From positions 1 to 38,370 of the forward strand of contig CAYRGG010000043.1 in assembly GCA_964423745.1 (NCBI GenBank): a DNA stretch of 38,370 nucleotides, read 5' to 3'. The stretch comes from CAYRGG01 sp964423745. GTDB lineage: Bacteria > Pseudomonadota > Gammaproteobacteria > Competibacterales > Competibacteraceae. Below, one piece after another: positions 1 to 8,258 of the stretch; position 1 is the stretch's first letter; each line of letters starts with the position of its first letter. The position numbers and the translations under genes were made by a program. The notes beneath the pieces were generated by a model, which searched no databases, was not told where the DNA came from, and saw only the letters and a program-made list of their open reading frames with translations.

Positions 1-169
1 GAGCAGCTCCACAAGGCAGCTTGAAATTTTGTCCGGAAAAGTGTTGACACATCATCATTATAAGAAGTTTATTAGCAATAGGTCATTTCCTTTTTTGGCT
101 CTGACCGAGGCAATCTAATGAAGTGGTCTGCAAACTAACACAGCTATACTCTGTGCTCGGGCGTAAGCG

Positions 170-1561
170 TTAAGCATTGCCTTTAAACCAGGCGAGATCT
201 TTGTAGAGTGTAACTACATGACCGATGATAATAAGAGTGGGGGCGCGTAGTTGAGCCTTTTTGACTCGTTCAGGTAAACCCGCTACGGTATCAATAAAAA
301 CTCGTTGTTTGGGCGTCGTACCACGCTCCACCAACGCAGCTGGAAATGTTTCCGGTAAACCATGCTCTATCAATTTAGCGCAGATAAGCTCGATACCGTG
401 CAGCCCCATATAGAAAACTACCGTTTGCTGGGGCTGCACCAAGCTTTCCCAGTTAAGCTCAACGGCACCATCCCGAAGATGGCCCGTCACAAAGAGACAA
501 CTTTGCGCGTGATCGCGATGGGTAAGTGGAATGCCTGCATAAGCAGCGCAACCCGATGCCGCCGTAATACCTGGAACTACTTGAAAAGGAATACCTTCCT
601 GCATGAGCCACTGTAGCTCTTCGCCACCTCGACCAAACAAAAAAGGATCTCCCCCCTTGAGGCGCAACACGCGTTTTCCCTGTTTAGCAAGACGAATGAG
701 CAGCTGGTTGATGTCTCCTTGGGGAAGCACATGGTCATTACGCATTTTACCCACATAAATACGCTCGGCATCCCGACGCACCAACTCGAGAACAGCTGGC
801 GCCACTAAGCGATCATAAAGAACCACATCCGCTTGTTGCATGAGTCGCAAAGCACGAAAGGTCAGCAAATCGGGATCACCAGGACCACCCCCCACTAAGT
901 AGACTTCACCTTGGCTTTGTTGGTCTGTTTTTTCAGCCACACTTAAGGCTGCATCAAGGGCGGAACGAGCCGCTTCAATCCGCCCCGAAAATACCAGTTC
1001 GGCAACGGGACCCTGCAATATAGTTTCCCAGAAGGTACGCCGACGCGAGCTAGGTAAGCGGTTTTTGACTTCATCACGAAAACTGGCTACAAGGGTTGCT
1101 AACCGACCATAGGCAGCAGGTATCAACGATTCCAACCGAGCTCGTAATAAGCGGGCTAAAACCGGCGCCGCCCCACCTGTGGATATGGCAACCAATATGG
1201 GCGAACGATCAACCATGGCTGGCATAATAAAGTTGCACAAAGCGGGTTGATCCACCACGTTGACGAGCAAATTTTGAGCCTGACAAAGCTCTGAAACCCG
1301 GCGGTTTACTGATTCGTCATCAGTGGCCGCGATGACTAGCGTCATAGCCGTTAGATCAGCGGGACGAAACGGTGCTGCCCGATGGTTAATCTGTCTAGAT
1401 TCCCGTAATTCCGCTAAAGCGTTACATAAGGTAGGCGCAACCACAGTCACTCGACCACCCGCCTTGAGCAACAGGGTTGTTTTGCGAAAGGCAATGTCAC
1501 CCCCGCCCACCACCAGACAGGACCGATCACGCACAACCATAAAAATGGGCAAAAATTCCAT
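170..1561 (-). CDS. cysG: Siroheme synthase (multifunctional)
   Basis: This trifunctional enzyme converts uroporphyrinogen III to siroheme, the cofactor of sulfite and nitrite reductases: SAM-dependent methylation, NAD-dependent dehydrogenation and ferrochelation. The N-terminal part (about residues 1-200) is the precorrin-2 dehydrogenase/ferrochelatase, with a GGGDIAFRK Rossmann motif near residue 19 and the catalytic-type Asp104 in NVVDQP. The C-terminal part (about 215-460) is the methyltransferase, with VGGGPGDPDLLT, GGDPFLFGRGGEE and VPGITAASG. The length of 463 residues is close to the 457 of E. coli CysG, and the first 20 residues align without gaps. At the position of the phosphorylated Ser128 of enterobacterial CysG this protein has Thr128 (AISTGG). 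The gene lies downstream of a small RHH/HTH-like gene on the same strand, 89 bases away. No strong Shine-Dalgarno is visible. The function is certain by family. Confidence 0.97.
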   Translation of the reverse strand: MEFLPIFMVVRDRSCLVVGGGDIAFRKTTLLLKAGGRVTVVAPTLCNALAELRESRQINHRAAPFRPADLTAMTLVIAATDDESVNRRVSELCQAQNLLVNVVDQPALCNFIMPAMVDRSPILVAISTGGAAPVLARLLRARLESLIPAAYGRLATLVASFRDEVKNRLPSSRRRTFWETILQGPVAELVFSGRIEAARSALDAALSVAEKTDQQSQGEVYLVGGGPGDPDLLTFRALRLMQQADVVLYDRLVAPAVLELVRRDAERIYVGKMRNDHVLPQGDINQLLIRLAKQGKRVLRLKGGDPFLFGRGGEELQWLMQEGIPFQVVPGITAASGCAAYAGIPLTHRDHAQSCLFVTGHLRDGAVELNWESLVQPQQTVVFYMGLHGIELICAKLIEHGLPETFPAALVERGTTPKQRVFIDTVAGLPERVKKAQLRAPTLIIIGHVVTLYKDLAWFKGNA

Positions 1562-1650
1562 GATTTATGGCTTTTGAAGGGCGTGATCGAAAGTTTCTGC
1601 AAAGGCTAGCAAGCGCATCCAGTCAATCAAACTGCTTGACAAAAAAACCA

Positions 1651-2226
1651 TTATCTACGTAGTAAACGTTTTACCGCCGTGTGATGCCAGCGACCACTGC
1701 CACTCAAAGTAGGTACTGTGTCTTCATTTAGCTTGGCGGCAATGGCAGTCAAGGACATTCCGTCGTCACGCATAGCCTGAACCTGTTCTCTGGTATTCTC
1801 TGCATCAGTAGAAGGAAGAATTCCCGACACCGTTTCGTCAGTTGCGGTAGCTGATTGGTCAGTCGCTTCGACCGGCTCTGGCTGCATTATGGCGGGTTTT
1901 TTAGCAGTCGATGACCGCTTACGAGTCGTACCCGCTTTGCGAACGGAGCCTGAGGTCCCTTTTAAAACAGCTGGCGCAGTAGGCTGCACAACGGAGCTTG
2001 GCTCGTCTGGTTCTTTTTGAGTACTCGCCTGAGCCGGATAACGTTGTTGCCATAGAGACATAATCGCATCACTGATGACTTTGGGCGCATCACTGTCTTC
2101 GGTCAATATTTCCAGACGCCGCACCACATGTTCGGGTAGCTTTGAAATCAAATCCTCGTATCCTGTAAGCTTTGTTTTCTGACCTTCATTACGGGCACGT
2201 TGCTTTTTGGTTTTACTCTGAACCAT
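1651..2226 (-). CDS. Small protein: RHH-like domain plus recombinase-type HTH C-terminus
   Basis: I do not recognise a named family for the whole 191-residue protein. The ATG at 2226 is preferred over an upstream in-frame start at 2268 because GGAG lies 7 bases before it. Residues 1-20 are strongly basic. Residues 25-62 (LISKLPEHVVRRLEIL, then DAPKVISDAIMSLW) look like a ribbon-helix-helix fold. Residues 63-140 are a Ser/Thr/Pro/Ala/Glu linker with a basic RKAGTTRKRSSTAKK patch. Residues 145-191 read MSLTAIAAKLN..TVPTLSGSGRWHHTAVKRLLRR, which resembles the helical recombinase domain found after the catalytic domain in large serine recombinases. No catalytic domain is present. The protein at 27053-27544 has the same architecture and ending. 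The likely role is a DNA-binding regulator or nucleoid-type protein, by inference. It is divergent from rpsP. Confidence 0.72.
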   Translation of the reverse strand: MVQSKTKKQRARNEGQKTKLTGYEDLISKLPEHVVRRLEILTEDSDAPKVISDAIMSLWQQRYPAQASTQKEPDEPSSVVQPTAPAVLKGTSGSVRKAGTTRKRSSTAKKPAIMQPEPVEATDQSATATDETVSGILPSTDAENTREQVQAMRDDGMSLTAIAAKLNEDTVPTLSGSGRWHHTAVKRLLRR

Positions 2227-2439
2227 GCTAGTTCTCCATATTTGTTGATTACTTAGTTTTATTACCAACCGACTCTACCTTACTAAATTAAGCATCCTCT
2301 GTCATGTTCATAATCCACAATATAGTGATCCATGGTCAGTAAAACAATCGCCCATGTATTAAATCATCTCAAGATTATTTTGATCACATATCGTACATGC
2401 TGCTCAAACTAGTGCTCTTGACAAAGTAAACCTTTTTTT

Positions 2440-2457
2440 GAACAAAATTTATTGTTC
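2440..2457. promoter_or_regulatory. Perfect inverted repeat, possible operator
   Basis: GAACAA (2440-2445) and TTGTTC (2452-2457) form a perfect 6-base inverted repeat around AATTTA. It lies just upstream of the likely rpsP promoter. No T-run follows, so it does not look like a terminator. An operator role is inference. Confidence 0.3.
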
Positions 2458-2460
2458 GGT

Positions 2461-2489
2461 CTTCCCATTGTTACGTTTTCTCATATAAT
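2461..2489 (+). promoter_or_regulatory. Probable sigma-70 promoter of the rpsP operon
   Basis: TATAAT at 2484-2489 is a perfect -10 hexamer 64 bases upstream of the rpsP start codon. The -35 is poor (TTCCCA at 2462-2467 with a 16-base spacer). The assignment rests on the -10 box and its position before a ribosomal protein operon. Confidence 0.5.
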
Positions 2490-2553
2490 GGGGAGTTTTC
2501 CTTTGACCTATCCAAAGCGCTTTTCAATTTCTTGCACGAACAGAAGGATACCC

Positions 2554-2829
2554 ATGGTTACTATACGATTAGCCCGCGGAGGCGCAAAAAAGCGCCCTTT
2601 TTACAAAGTGGTTGTCACCGATAGCCGTAACCGCCGTGATGGCAAATATATCGAACGAATCGGTTTTTTTAATCCAGTCGCTAGAGGTAAGGAAGTGCGC
2701 CTAAACCTCAACGGCGAACGTGTCGATTACTGGCTCAGCCAAGGTGCTCAAACTTCTGAGCGAGTGGCCAGCTTAATTAAAGAAAATGCTAAACAAGCGG
2801 CAGCTCAAACAGCAACCACCCATGATTAG
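2554..2829 (+). CDS. rpsP: 30S ribosomal protein S16
   Basis: S16 is a primary-binding protein of the small ribosomal subunit. The 91-residue product starts MVTIRLARGGAKKRPFYK and contains DSRNRRDGKYIERIGFFNP, the family signature at the E. coli length. An in-frame extension back to 2452 is rejected. The ATG at 2554 has AGAAGGA at 2542-2548, and homologues start exactly here. It is the first gene of rpsP-rimM-trmD-rplS, with rimM beginning 8 bases after its stop. Confidence 0.98.
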   Translation: MVTIRLARGGAKKRPFYKVVVTDSRNRRDGKYIERIGFFNPVARGKEVRLNLNGERVDYWLSQGAQTSERVASLIKENAKQAAAQTATTHD

Positions 2830-2837
2830 TACCGACT

Positions 2838-3338
2838 GTGTCCAAGTGGATCATCATAGGGCAAGTCATAGGTCTTCATGGCCTAGATGGATGGGTTAAG
2901 GTGTTTTCCCACACTCAGCCTCGCACCAACCTGTTGGAGTATCGACCTTTGTACATCAACAGGTATGAAGATTGGCATTCTGTTGAGATTGAAGAAAGTG
3001 GCGCTAAAGGTAAAGGCATTATTCTCAAGCTCAAAGGCTATGAAAACCGCACTGCCGCTGCTGCACTACTGGGTTGTGAGATAGGGATCCGTCGCGAGCA
3101 GCTTCCGCCCCTAGCGCCGGGTGAGCATTATTGGACAGATTTAGAGAATCTGCAGGTGTTTACTCAAGAAGGTGTCTACTTAGGCAACGTACAACGCCTA
3201 TTTGAGACCGGCGCTAATGCAGTATTGGTGGTTATGGGTGAGCGGGAACGACTCATTCCTTTTTTACAAGGTCCGGTTATCAAAACAATAGACCCTGAAA
3301 AGGGGTTTATACAAGTGGATTGGGATCCAACGTTTTAA
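2838..3338 (+). CDS. rimM: Ribosome maturation factor RimM
   Basis: RimM binds ribosomal protein S19 and assists late assembly of the 30S head. The 166-residue product has the N-terminal RimM domain (IIGQVIGLHGLDGWVKVFS, about residues 5-23) and a C-terminal PRC-barrel region (YWTDLENLQVFTQEG..LGNVQRLFETGANAVLVV, about residues 97-135). The start is GTG at 2838, with no clear Shine-Dalgarno. It probably depends on translational coupling to rpsP, whose stop is 8 bases upstream. E. coli RimM is slightly longer (182 residues). Confidence 0.97.
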   Translation: MSKWIIIGQVIGLHGLDGWVKVFSHTQPRTNLLEYRPLYINRYEDWHSVEIEESGAKGKGIILKLKGYENRTAAAALLGCEIGIRREQLPPLAPGEHYWTDLENLQVFTQEGVYLGNVQRLFETGANAVLVVMGERERLIPFLQGPVIKTIDPEKGFIQVDWDPTF

Positions 3339-3360
3339 GACGTGGGAGACATGGGGGGCC

Positions 3361-4170
3361 ATGATGCGGGTCGATGTTATCACCCTTTTTCCAGAAATGT
3401 TCTCAGCCTTAACCCACTGGAGTATCTCAGCGAGGGCTATCCAACGGGGTTTGTTGGAATTGATTACCTGGAATCCTCGGGATGCAACATCAGATCGGCA
3501 CCGAACTGTGGATGATCGACCTTATGGTGGCGGCCCCGGCATGGTCATGAAGGTTCAACCACTGCGAGATACGTTAATCCGGGTAAAACAAACAGCAGGC
3601 AACACCCAAGGACTTACCATTTATCTGACGCCTCAGGGCCGACTGTTGGACCAAACCGTAGTAAAAAAACTGGCTACCATGTCCCATTTAATTTTATTAA
3701 CAGGTCGCTATGAAGGCATCGACGAACGACTTATCACATCCCATGTGGATGAAGAGTTATCCATCGGCGACTATGTATTAAGCGGTGGTGAATTGGCTGC
3801 TATGGTTGTCATCGATGCAATAACCCGCTTGCTACCCGGTGCTTTAGGCGATCCGGCATCAGCCCAACAAGACTCTTTTATGGACGGCTTATTAGATTAT
3901 TCTCACTATACACGACCAGAGTGCATCGATGGCATACCCGTTCCACAAATCCTTATGAGTGGCGACCATGCCGCTATAGCTCAATGGCGTTTAAAAGAAG
4001 CCCTTGGTCGCACCTGGCTACGCCGTCCAGATCTATTAGCTAAGTTGGATTTAAACACGATGCAACAGGCACTGTTGCGAGATTTTATTCAAGAACATCA
4101 ACAAAAGCGGAAAAATACTGCTGTTGATCAGTACTTTTCCGATGTCTCAAGGAGCACTAATCATGAATAA
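3361..4170 (+). CDS. trmD: tRNA (guanine-37-N1)-methyltransferase
   Basis: TrmD uses SAM to make m1G37 next to the anticodon and so prevents +1 frameshifting. The product has MRVDVITLFPEMF at the N-terminus, the YGGGPGMVMK loop, and the SPOUT trefoil-knot segments LLTGRYEGIDERLI and SIGDYVLSGGELAAMVVIDA. There are two adjacent ATG codons. The second, at 3364, sits 5 bases after a G-run (3353-3358), so the protein may be one residue shorter than shown. The 269 residues slightly exceed the usual 250-255. The last 8 bases overlap the start of rplS, which suggests coupled translation. Confidence 0.98.
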   Translation: MMRVDVITLFPEMFSALTHWSISARAIQRGLLELITWNPRDATSDRHRTVDDRPYGGGPGMVMKVQPLRDTLIRVKQTAGNTQGLTIYLTPQGRLLDQTVVKKLATMSHLILLTGRYEGIDERLITSHVDEELSIGDYVLSGGELAAMVVIDAITRLLPGALGDPASAQQDSFMDGLLDYSHYTRPECIDGIPVPQILMSGDHAAIAQWRLKEALGRTWLRRPDLLAKLDLNTMQQALLRDFIQEHQQKRKNTAVDQYFSDVSRSTNHE

Positions 4171-4510
4171 TATTATTAATGAGTTAGAACAAGAACAAAT
4201 CACCAAAGAGGTTCCTCCCTTCAATCCGGGGGATACTGTTGTAGTGCAGGTAAAAGTTAAGGAAGGCACCCGGGAACGGTTGCAAGCCTTCGAAGGCGTA
4301 GTCATCGCTAAACGAAACCGAGGACTAAACTCGGCTTTTACGGTCCGCAAAGTATCCCATGGTGAAGGCGTCGAACGGGTTTTTCAGACTTTCAGCCCCA
4401 CCATTGCCGATATCAAGGTCAAACGTCGTGGTGCTGTTCGACGGGCGAAGCTTTACTATTTACGCAATTTATCTGGAAAGGCTGCTCGCATTAAAGAAAA
4501 GCTGTCTTGA
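4163..4510 (+). CDS. rplS: 50S ribosomal protein L19
   Basis: L19 sits at the 30S-50S interface. The 115-residue product equals the E. coli length and contains FNPGDTVVVQVKVKEG, RLQAFEGVVIAKRNRGLNSAFTVRK and KVKRRGAVRRAKLYYLR. The chosen ATG has AAGGAGC at 4149-4155. An in-frame extension to 4124 inside trmD is rejected. It is the last gene of the conserved operon, although a Uma2 gene follows 26 bases later on the same strand. Confidence 0.98.
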   Translation: MNNIINELEQEQITKEVPPFNPGDTVVVQVKVKEGTRERLQAFEGVVIAKRNRGLNSAFTVRKVSHGEGVERVFQTFSPTIADIKVKRRGAVRRAKLYYLRNLSGKAARIKEKLS

Positions 4511-4536
4511 TTTAGGCGTCGCTATAGAGTCATCCG

Positions 4537-5013
4537 ATGAGCTGGACTGAAATTTGTGAAGATCCCCAGTTGAGGGATTTGCCTTATAAAATTCAGACCG
4601 ACAAGTGGGGAAACATTGTAATGACCCCTGCTACTAATGAGCATGGCATCTATCAAGCAAAAATTGTCATACTCATCAGCAGAATAGTAGAAGAAGGCAC
4701 TCTGATTTCAGAGTGCTCAATCCAGACCAGTGAAGGCGTTAAGGTGGCTGATGTGGCATGGGCTTCCGCTGAATTTATGCAGAAAAACAAAGGCAAAAAC
4801 CCGTTTAGCGAGGCCCCTGAAATCTGCATAGAAATCTTGTCACCCTCTAACCCTGAACTGGAGATGACTGAAAAAAAAGAATTATATTTTGCGCACGGTG
4901 CAAAGGAGTTTTGGGTATGTGATCAGGAAGGCAATATGACATTCTATAAAAATATAGGTCCTTTAAAAAACAGTGAGATCATAGCCTCGTTTCCCTGTAA
5001 AGTGACTCTTTAG
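4537..5013 (+). CDS. Uma2 family (DUF820) endonuclease-like protein
   Basis: This 158-residue protein belongs to the Uma2 family, which has a PD-(D/E)XK nuclease-like fold and is abundant in cyanobacteria and some sulfur bacteria. Its cellular role is not established. Recognisable pieces are LRDLPYKIQTDKWGNIVMTP near the N-terminus, ECSIQTSEGVKVADVAWAS in the middle (the Asp of VADVAW is a predicted metal ligand) and EICIEILSPSNP (Glu of the predicted active site). The start ATG at 4537 has no strong Shine-Dalgarno. It follows rplS closely and may be read through from the ribosomal operon. It is convergent with guaA. Confidence 0.85.
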   Translation: MSWTEICEDPQLRDLPYKIQTDKWGNIVMTPATNEHGIYQAKIVILISRIVEEGTLISECSIQTSEGVKVADVAWASAEFMQKNKGKNPFSEAPEICIEILSPSNPELEMTEKKELYFAHGAKEFWVCDQEGNMTFYKNIGPLKNSEIIASFPCKVTL

Positions 5014-5057
5014 ACCACTTCACGAAGCCATTGCCGTAACCAACAGCAACTGCACCA

Positions 5058-6635
5058 TTACTCCCACTCGATAGTGGCAGGAGGCTTTCCGGATATATCG
5101 TAAACAACCCGCGAGATACCCGCAATTTCATTGATAATGCGGCGGGAAACGAGATCGAGGAACTCATAGGGCAACTGCGCCCAGTGGGCGGTCATAAAAT
5201 CGATGGTTTCCACAGCGCGCAGGGCAATGACATACTCATAACGGCGGCTGTCACCCATCACACCCACGGAGCGTACCGGCAAAAACACAGCAAACGCTTG
5301 ACTCACCTTATCGTATAAACCTGCGCGACGCAGTTCCTCGATGAAAATGGCATCCGCCAACTGTAGCAAAGTGACAAATTTCTCTGTTACTTCACCTAAA
5401 ATTCGCACCGCGAGACCCGGTCCCGGAAAAGGATGACGGTAAACCATGGCGGACGGCAGGCCCAGTTCTAGACCGAGGCGGCGTACCTCATCTTTGAACA
5501 ACTCCCGCAAAGGTTCGACCAGTTTCAAACGCATGGCAGAAGGGAGTCCACCCACATTATGATGGGATTTGATTACCTGTGCCTTACCGGTTTTACTGGC
5601 AGCCGATTCAATCACATCGGGGTAAATAGTGCCCTGGGCAAGCCATTTGACACTTTTGAGTTTAGCGGCTTCCTCTTCGAAGATCTCGACAAAAGCATTG
5701 CCTATAAGCTTGCGTTTTTGTTCGGGATCGACAATATCTTTTAATAGCTCTAAAAAACGCGCCGCGGCATCGACACGGATGATCCTTACCCCTAAATGCT
5801 CTGCGAGGGTGGCCATGACCTGATCACCCTCGCGCAGACGCAGGAGACCCGTATCCACAAACACACAGACCAGCTGCCGACCAATGGCGCGATGGAGTAA
5901 GGCGGCCACCACGGAAGAATCTACACCCCCGGACAGCGCCAGCAATACCTCATCATCACCCACATCAGCACGGATTTGAGCGATACGATCTTCGATGATA
6001 TTGCCCGTGGTCCACAGGGCTTCACAACCGCAGATGTCGAATACAAAACGTCGCAGGATACGCTCCCCTTGCCGGGTATGGGTCACTTCGGGATGGAACT
6101 GAATACCGTACCAACGTCGTTCTTCATGGGCCATGCCGGCTAAGGGGGCATTGGCTGTGCTGGCAATACGCACAAATCCTTCCGGCAACCGAGTTACTCG
6201 ATCGCCATGACTCATCCACACGTCTAATAAACCATAGCCTTCCGGCGTGGTGTGATCTTCAATATTGGTGAGCAACTTGGAATGGGCATGGGCGCGAATC
6301 TGCGCATAACCAAACTCCCGCTGGGCAGCAGATTCAACCTCCCCACCCAACTGGACCGCCATAGTCTGCATACCATAGCAAATGCCCAATAAGGGAACCT
6401 TTAAATCGAAAACGATAGCTGGCGCTCGCGGTCCGTCCATCACGGTAACCGACTGGGGACCCCCCGAAAGCACAACCCCATCGGGACGAAACGCTGCAAT
6501 CTGTGAGGCTTTTACATCGTAGGCAAAAATCTCGCAATAAACCCCCAATTCACGGATTCGACGGGCAATCAGTTGCGTGTACTGAGAACCGAAATCCAGA
6601 ATAAGAATGCGTTTCCCATGAATATCGCGGTTCAC
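5058..6635 (-). CDS. guaA: GMP synthase (glutamine-hydrolysing)
   Basis: GuaA aminates XMP to GMP using glutamine and ATP. The N-terminal class I amidotransferase domain (about 1-205) carries LLGICYGMQ with nucleophile Cys86 and YGIQFHPEVTHT. The ATP pyrophosphatase domain follows (LLALSGGVDSSVVAALLH), then the dimerisation domain ending PPATIEWE. Two tandem GTG codons exist at 6638 and 6635. The second is preferred: AAGGA lies 7 bases before it, and it gives 525 residues, the exact E. coli length and N-terminal register. The gene begins 15 bases after the guaB stop and forms the guaBA operon. Confidence 0.97.
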   Translation of the reverse strand: MNRDIHGKRILILDFGSQYTQLIARRIRELGVYCEIFAYDVKASQIAAFRPDGVVLSGGPQSVTVMDGPRAPAIVFDLKVPLLGICYGMQTMAVQLGGEVESAAQREFGYAQIRAHAHSKLLTNIEDHTTPEGYGLLDVWMSHGDRVTRLPEGFVRIASTANAPLAGMAHEERRWYGIQFHPEVTHTRQGERILRRFVFDICGCEALWTTGNIIEDRIAQIRADVGDDEVLLALSGGVDSSVVAALLHRAIGRQLVCVFVDTGLLRLREGDQVMATLAEHLGVRIIRVDAAARFLELLKDIVDPEQKRKLIGNAFVEIFEEEAAKLKSVKWLAQGTIYPDVIESAASKTGKAQVIKSHHNVGGLPSAMRLKLVEPLRELFKDEVRRLGLELGLPSAMVYRHPFPGPGLAVRILGEVTEKFVTLLQLADAIFIEELRRAGLYDKVSQAFAVFLPVRSVGVMGDSRRYEYVIALRAVETIDFMTAHWAQLPYEFLDLVSRRIINEIAGISRVVYDISGKPPATIEWE

Positions 6636-6650
6636 CACTGATTCCTTACT

Positions 6651-8114
6651 TTAATCGAAGCGATAATTAGGCGCTTCCTTGGTGATGGACACATCGTGCA
6701 CATGGCTTTCCCGAACGCCGGCGGTGGAGACTTGGGTAAATTCCGGTTTGGTGCGCATTTCATCGATATCTTTACAGCCCACGTAACCCATACTGGAACG
6801 TAATCCCCCCAGCAGTTGGTGGACGATGGCTGACAAACTGCCCTTGTAGGGAACTCGGCCTTCGATACCCTCGGGCACTAATTTTTCTGTGGCGCTCTGT
6901 TCCTGAAAATAGCGATCTCGGGAACCGTGTTTTTCAGCCATGGCGCCCAAGGAGCCCATACCCCGGTAAGACTTATAAGAACGGCCCTGATATAACTCGA
7001 TCTCACCCGGTGCTTCCTCGGTACCGGCAAATAAACTACCGATCATCACCGCGTTAGCCCCAGCGGCGATGGATTTGGCAAAGTCGCCAGAATAACGGAT
7101 ACCACCATCGGCAATCACCGGTACGTCGAACTCCTTAAGCGCCTCAGCCACATTTGTAATGGCGGTGATCTGAGGAACCCCAACCCCGGTGATGATACGC
7201 GTGGTACAGATGGAACCCGGTCCGATACCTACTTTAACCGCATCGACCCCGGCTTCCACCAAATCTCGTGCTGCCTTACCGGTGGCAATATTACCGCCGA
7301 TGATCTGCACATTAGGAAAATGTTCTTTAATCCAACGCGCCTGTTCCAGTACGCCTCGGGAGTGACCATGGGCGGTATCCACAACGATAACATCAACGCC
7401 CGCACCCACTAACGCTTCCACACGCTCCGCCGTGTCAGTGGCGGTACCCACCGCCGCGCCGACCCGCAAACGGCCTAAACCGTCTTTACAGGCATCCGGA
7501 AAATCGTCGGATTTCTGAATATCCTTAACCGTTATCATTCCCCGTAACTGGAACTCATCGTTGACCACCAGCACTTTCTCGATACGATGTTTATGGAGCA
7601 ACGCCACGACTTCTTCTTCGTCGGCGTCCTCTGGAACCGTTACTAAACGTTCTTTTGGCGTCATCACACTACGCACCGGCGCTTCTAAGTTGGTTTCGAA
7701 GCGCAGATCCCGACTGGTCACGATACCCACCAGATCCTCACCATCTACCACGGGAACACCGGATATATGATGGGCCCGGGTAAGCGCCAACACATCGCTA
7801 ATAGTACTATTTGGCGAAGTGACAATGGGATCTCGAATAACACCGCTTTCATACTTTTTAACGCGGCGTACTTGTTCGGCCTGCTTGGCCACCGACATAT
7901 TCTTGTGAACAATGCCAATTCCACCTTCTTGGGCCATGGCAATGGCCAAACGCGCTTCAGTCACGGTGTCCATGGCTGCTGCAACCAAGGGCACGTTAAG
8001 CACAATATCGCGAGTAAGACGGGTTTTAAGACTGACGTCTTTTGGCAAAACCGTCGAATAGGCAGGCAACAGCAATACATCATCAAAGGTTAGGGCGTCA
8101 TGAATAATACGCAT
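6651..8114 (-). CDS. guaB: IMP dehydrogenase
   Basis: GuaB oxidises IMP to XMP with NAD, the first committed step to GMP. The 487 residues match the usual 488. Visible features are the start MRIIHDALTFDDVLLLPAYS, two CBS domains at about 95-205 (DPIVTSPNSTISDVLALTR and VRSVMTPKERLVTVPED), the catalytic loop GIGPGSICTTRI with Cys303, and the flap GMGSLGAM..GSRDRYFQ. The ATG at 8114 has AGAGG about 8 bases upstream. A good promoter lies at 8163-8191. It is first in guaB-guaA and divergent from xseA. Confidence 0.98.
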   Translation of the reverse strand: MRIIHDALTFDDVLLLPAYSTVLPKDVSLKTRLTRDIVLNVPLVAAAMDTVTEARLAIAMAQEGGIGIVHKNMSVAKQAEQVRRVKKYESGVIRDPIVTSPNSTISDVLALTRAHHISGVPVVDGEDLVGIVTSRDLRFETNLEAPVRSVMTPKERLVTVPEDADEEEVVALLHKHRIEKVLVVNDEFQLRGMITVKDIQKSDDFPDACKDGLGRLRVGAAVGTATDTAERVEALVGAGVDVIVVDTAHGHSRGVLEQARWIKEHFPNVQIIGGNIATGKAARDLVEAGVDAVKVGIGPGSICTTRIITGVGVPQITAITNVAEALKEFDVPVIADGGIRYSGDFAKSIAAGANAVMIGSLFAGTEEAPGEIELYQGRSYKSYRGMGSLGAMAEKHGSRDRYFQEQSATEKLVPEGIEGRVPYKGSLSAIVHQLLGGLRSSMGYVGCKDIDEMRTKPEFTQVSTAGVRESHVHDVSITKEAPNYRFD

Positions 8115-8154
8115 GGGGAGGGCCTCTGGCTTAATTAGATAAATCCATTTGATG

Positions 8155-8181
8155 TGGCACGCATTATAGTTTCTGGTGCCA
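8155..8181. promoter_or_regulatory. Inverted repeat bracketing the guaBA -10 box
   Basis: TGGCAC (8155-8160) and GTGCCA (8176-8181) are perfect inverted half-sites 15 bases apart, enclosing the TATAAT. This is the geometry of a repressor operator. The half-sites do not match the PurR consensus (ACGCAAACGTTTNCNT). The regulator is unknown. Confidence 0.4.
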
Positions 8182-8191
8182 AAAGGGTAAA
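8163..8191 (-). promoter_or_regulatory. guaBA promoter
   Basis: Read on the minus strand, TTTACC (8191-8186), a 17-base spacer and a perfect TATAAT (8168-8163) form a sigma-70 promoter about 50 bases upstream of guaB. Optimal spacing and a perfect -10 make this one of the better promoters in the window. Confidence 0.65.
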
Positions 8192-8258
8192 CTTAATGTT
8201 ATCTCGGTAGACCTAAACCAGGCTATCAAGTTCTTTATCCAGCCCACGAAAACATTTT

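Larger units (their letters stand above)
2227..2553. other. Divergent intergenic region between RHH/HTH gene and rpsP
   Basis: This 327-base AT-rich gap must hold promoters for both neighbours. I see a -10-like TATAAT at 2484-2489 facing rpsP, a perfect inverted repeat at 2440-2457, and the 11-base word AAAACAATCGC at 2341-2351. That word recurs upstream of the second RHH/HTH gene. A TTGACA at 2418-2423 has no good -10 partner at normal spacing. No ORF beyond the false upstream extension of rpsP was accepted. Confidence 0.6.

Noticed and set aside
44..49. TTGACA near the window start
   Set aside because: No convincing -10 at the right distance, and no plus-strand gene follows it.
2418..2423. 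TTGACA as the rpsP -35 box
   Set aside because: No -10-like sequence lies 16-18 bases downstream, and the perfect TATAAT at 2484 is too far away.
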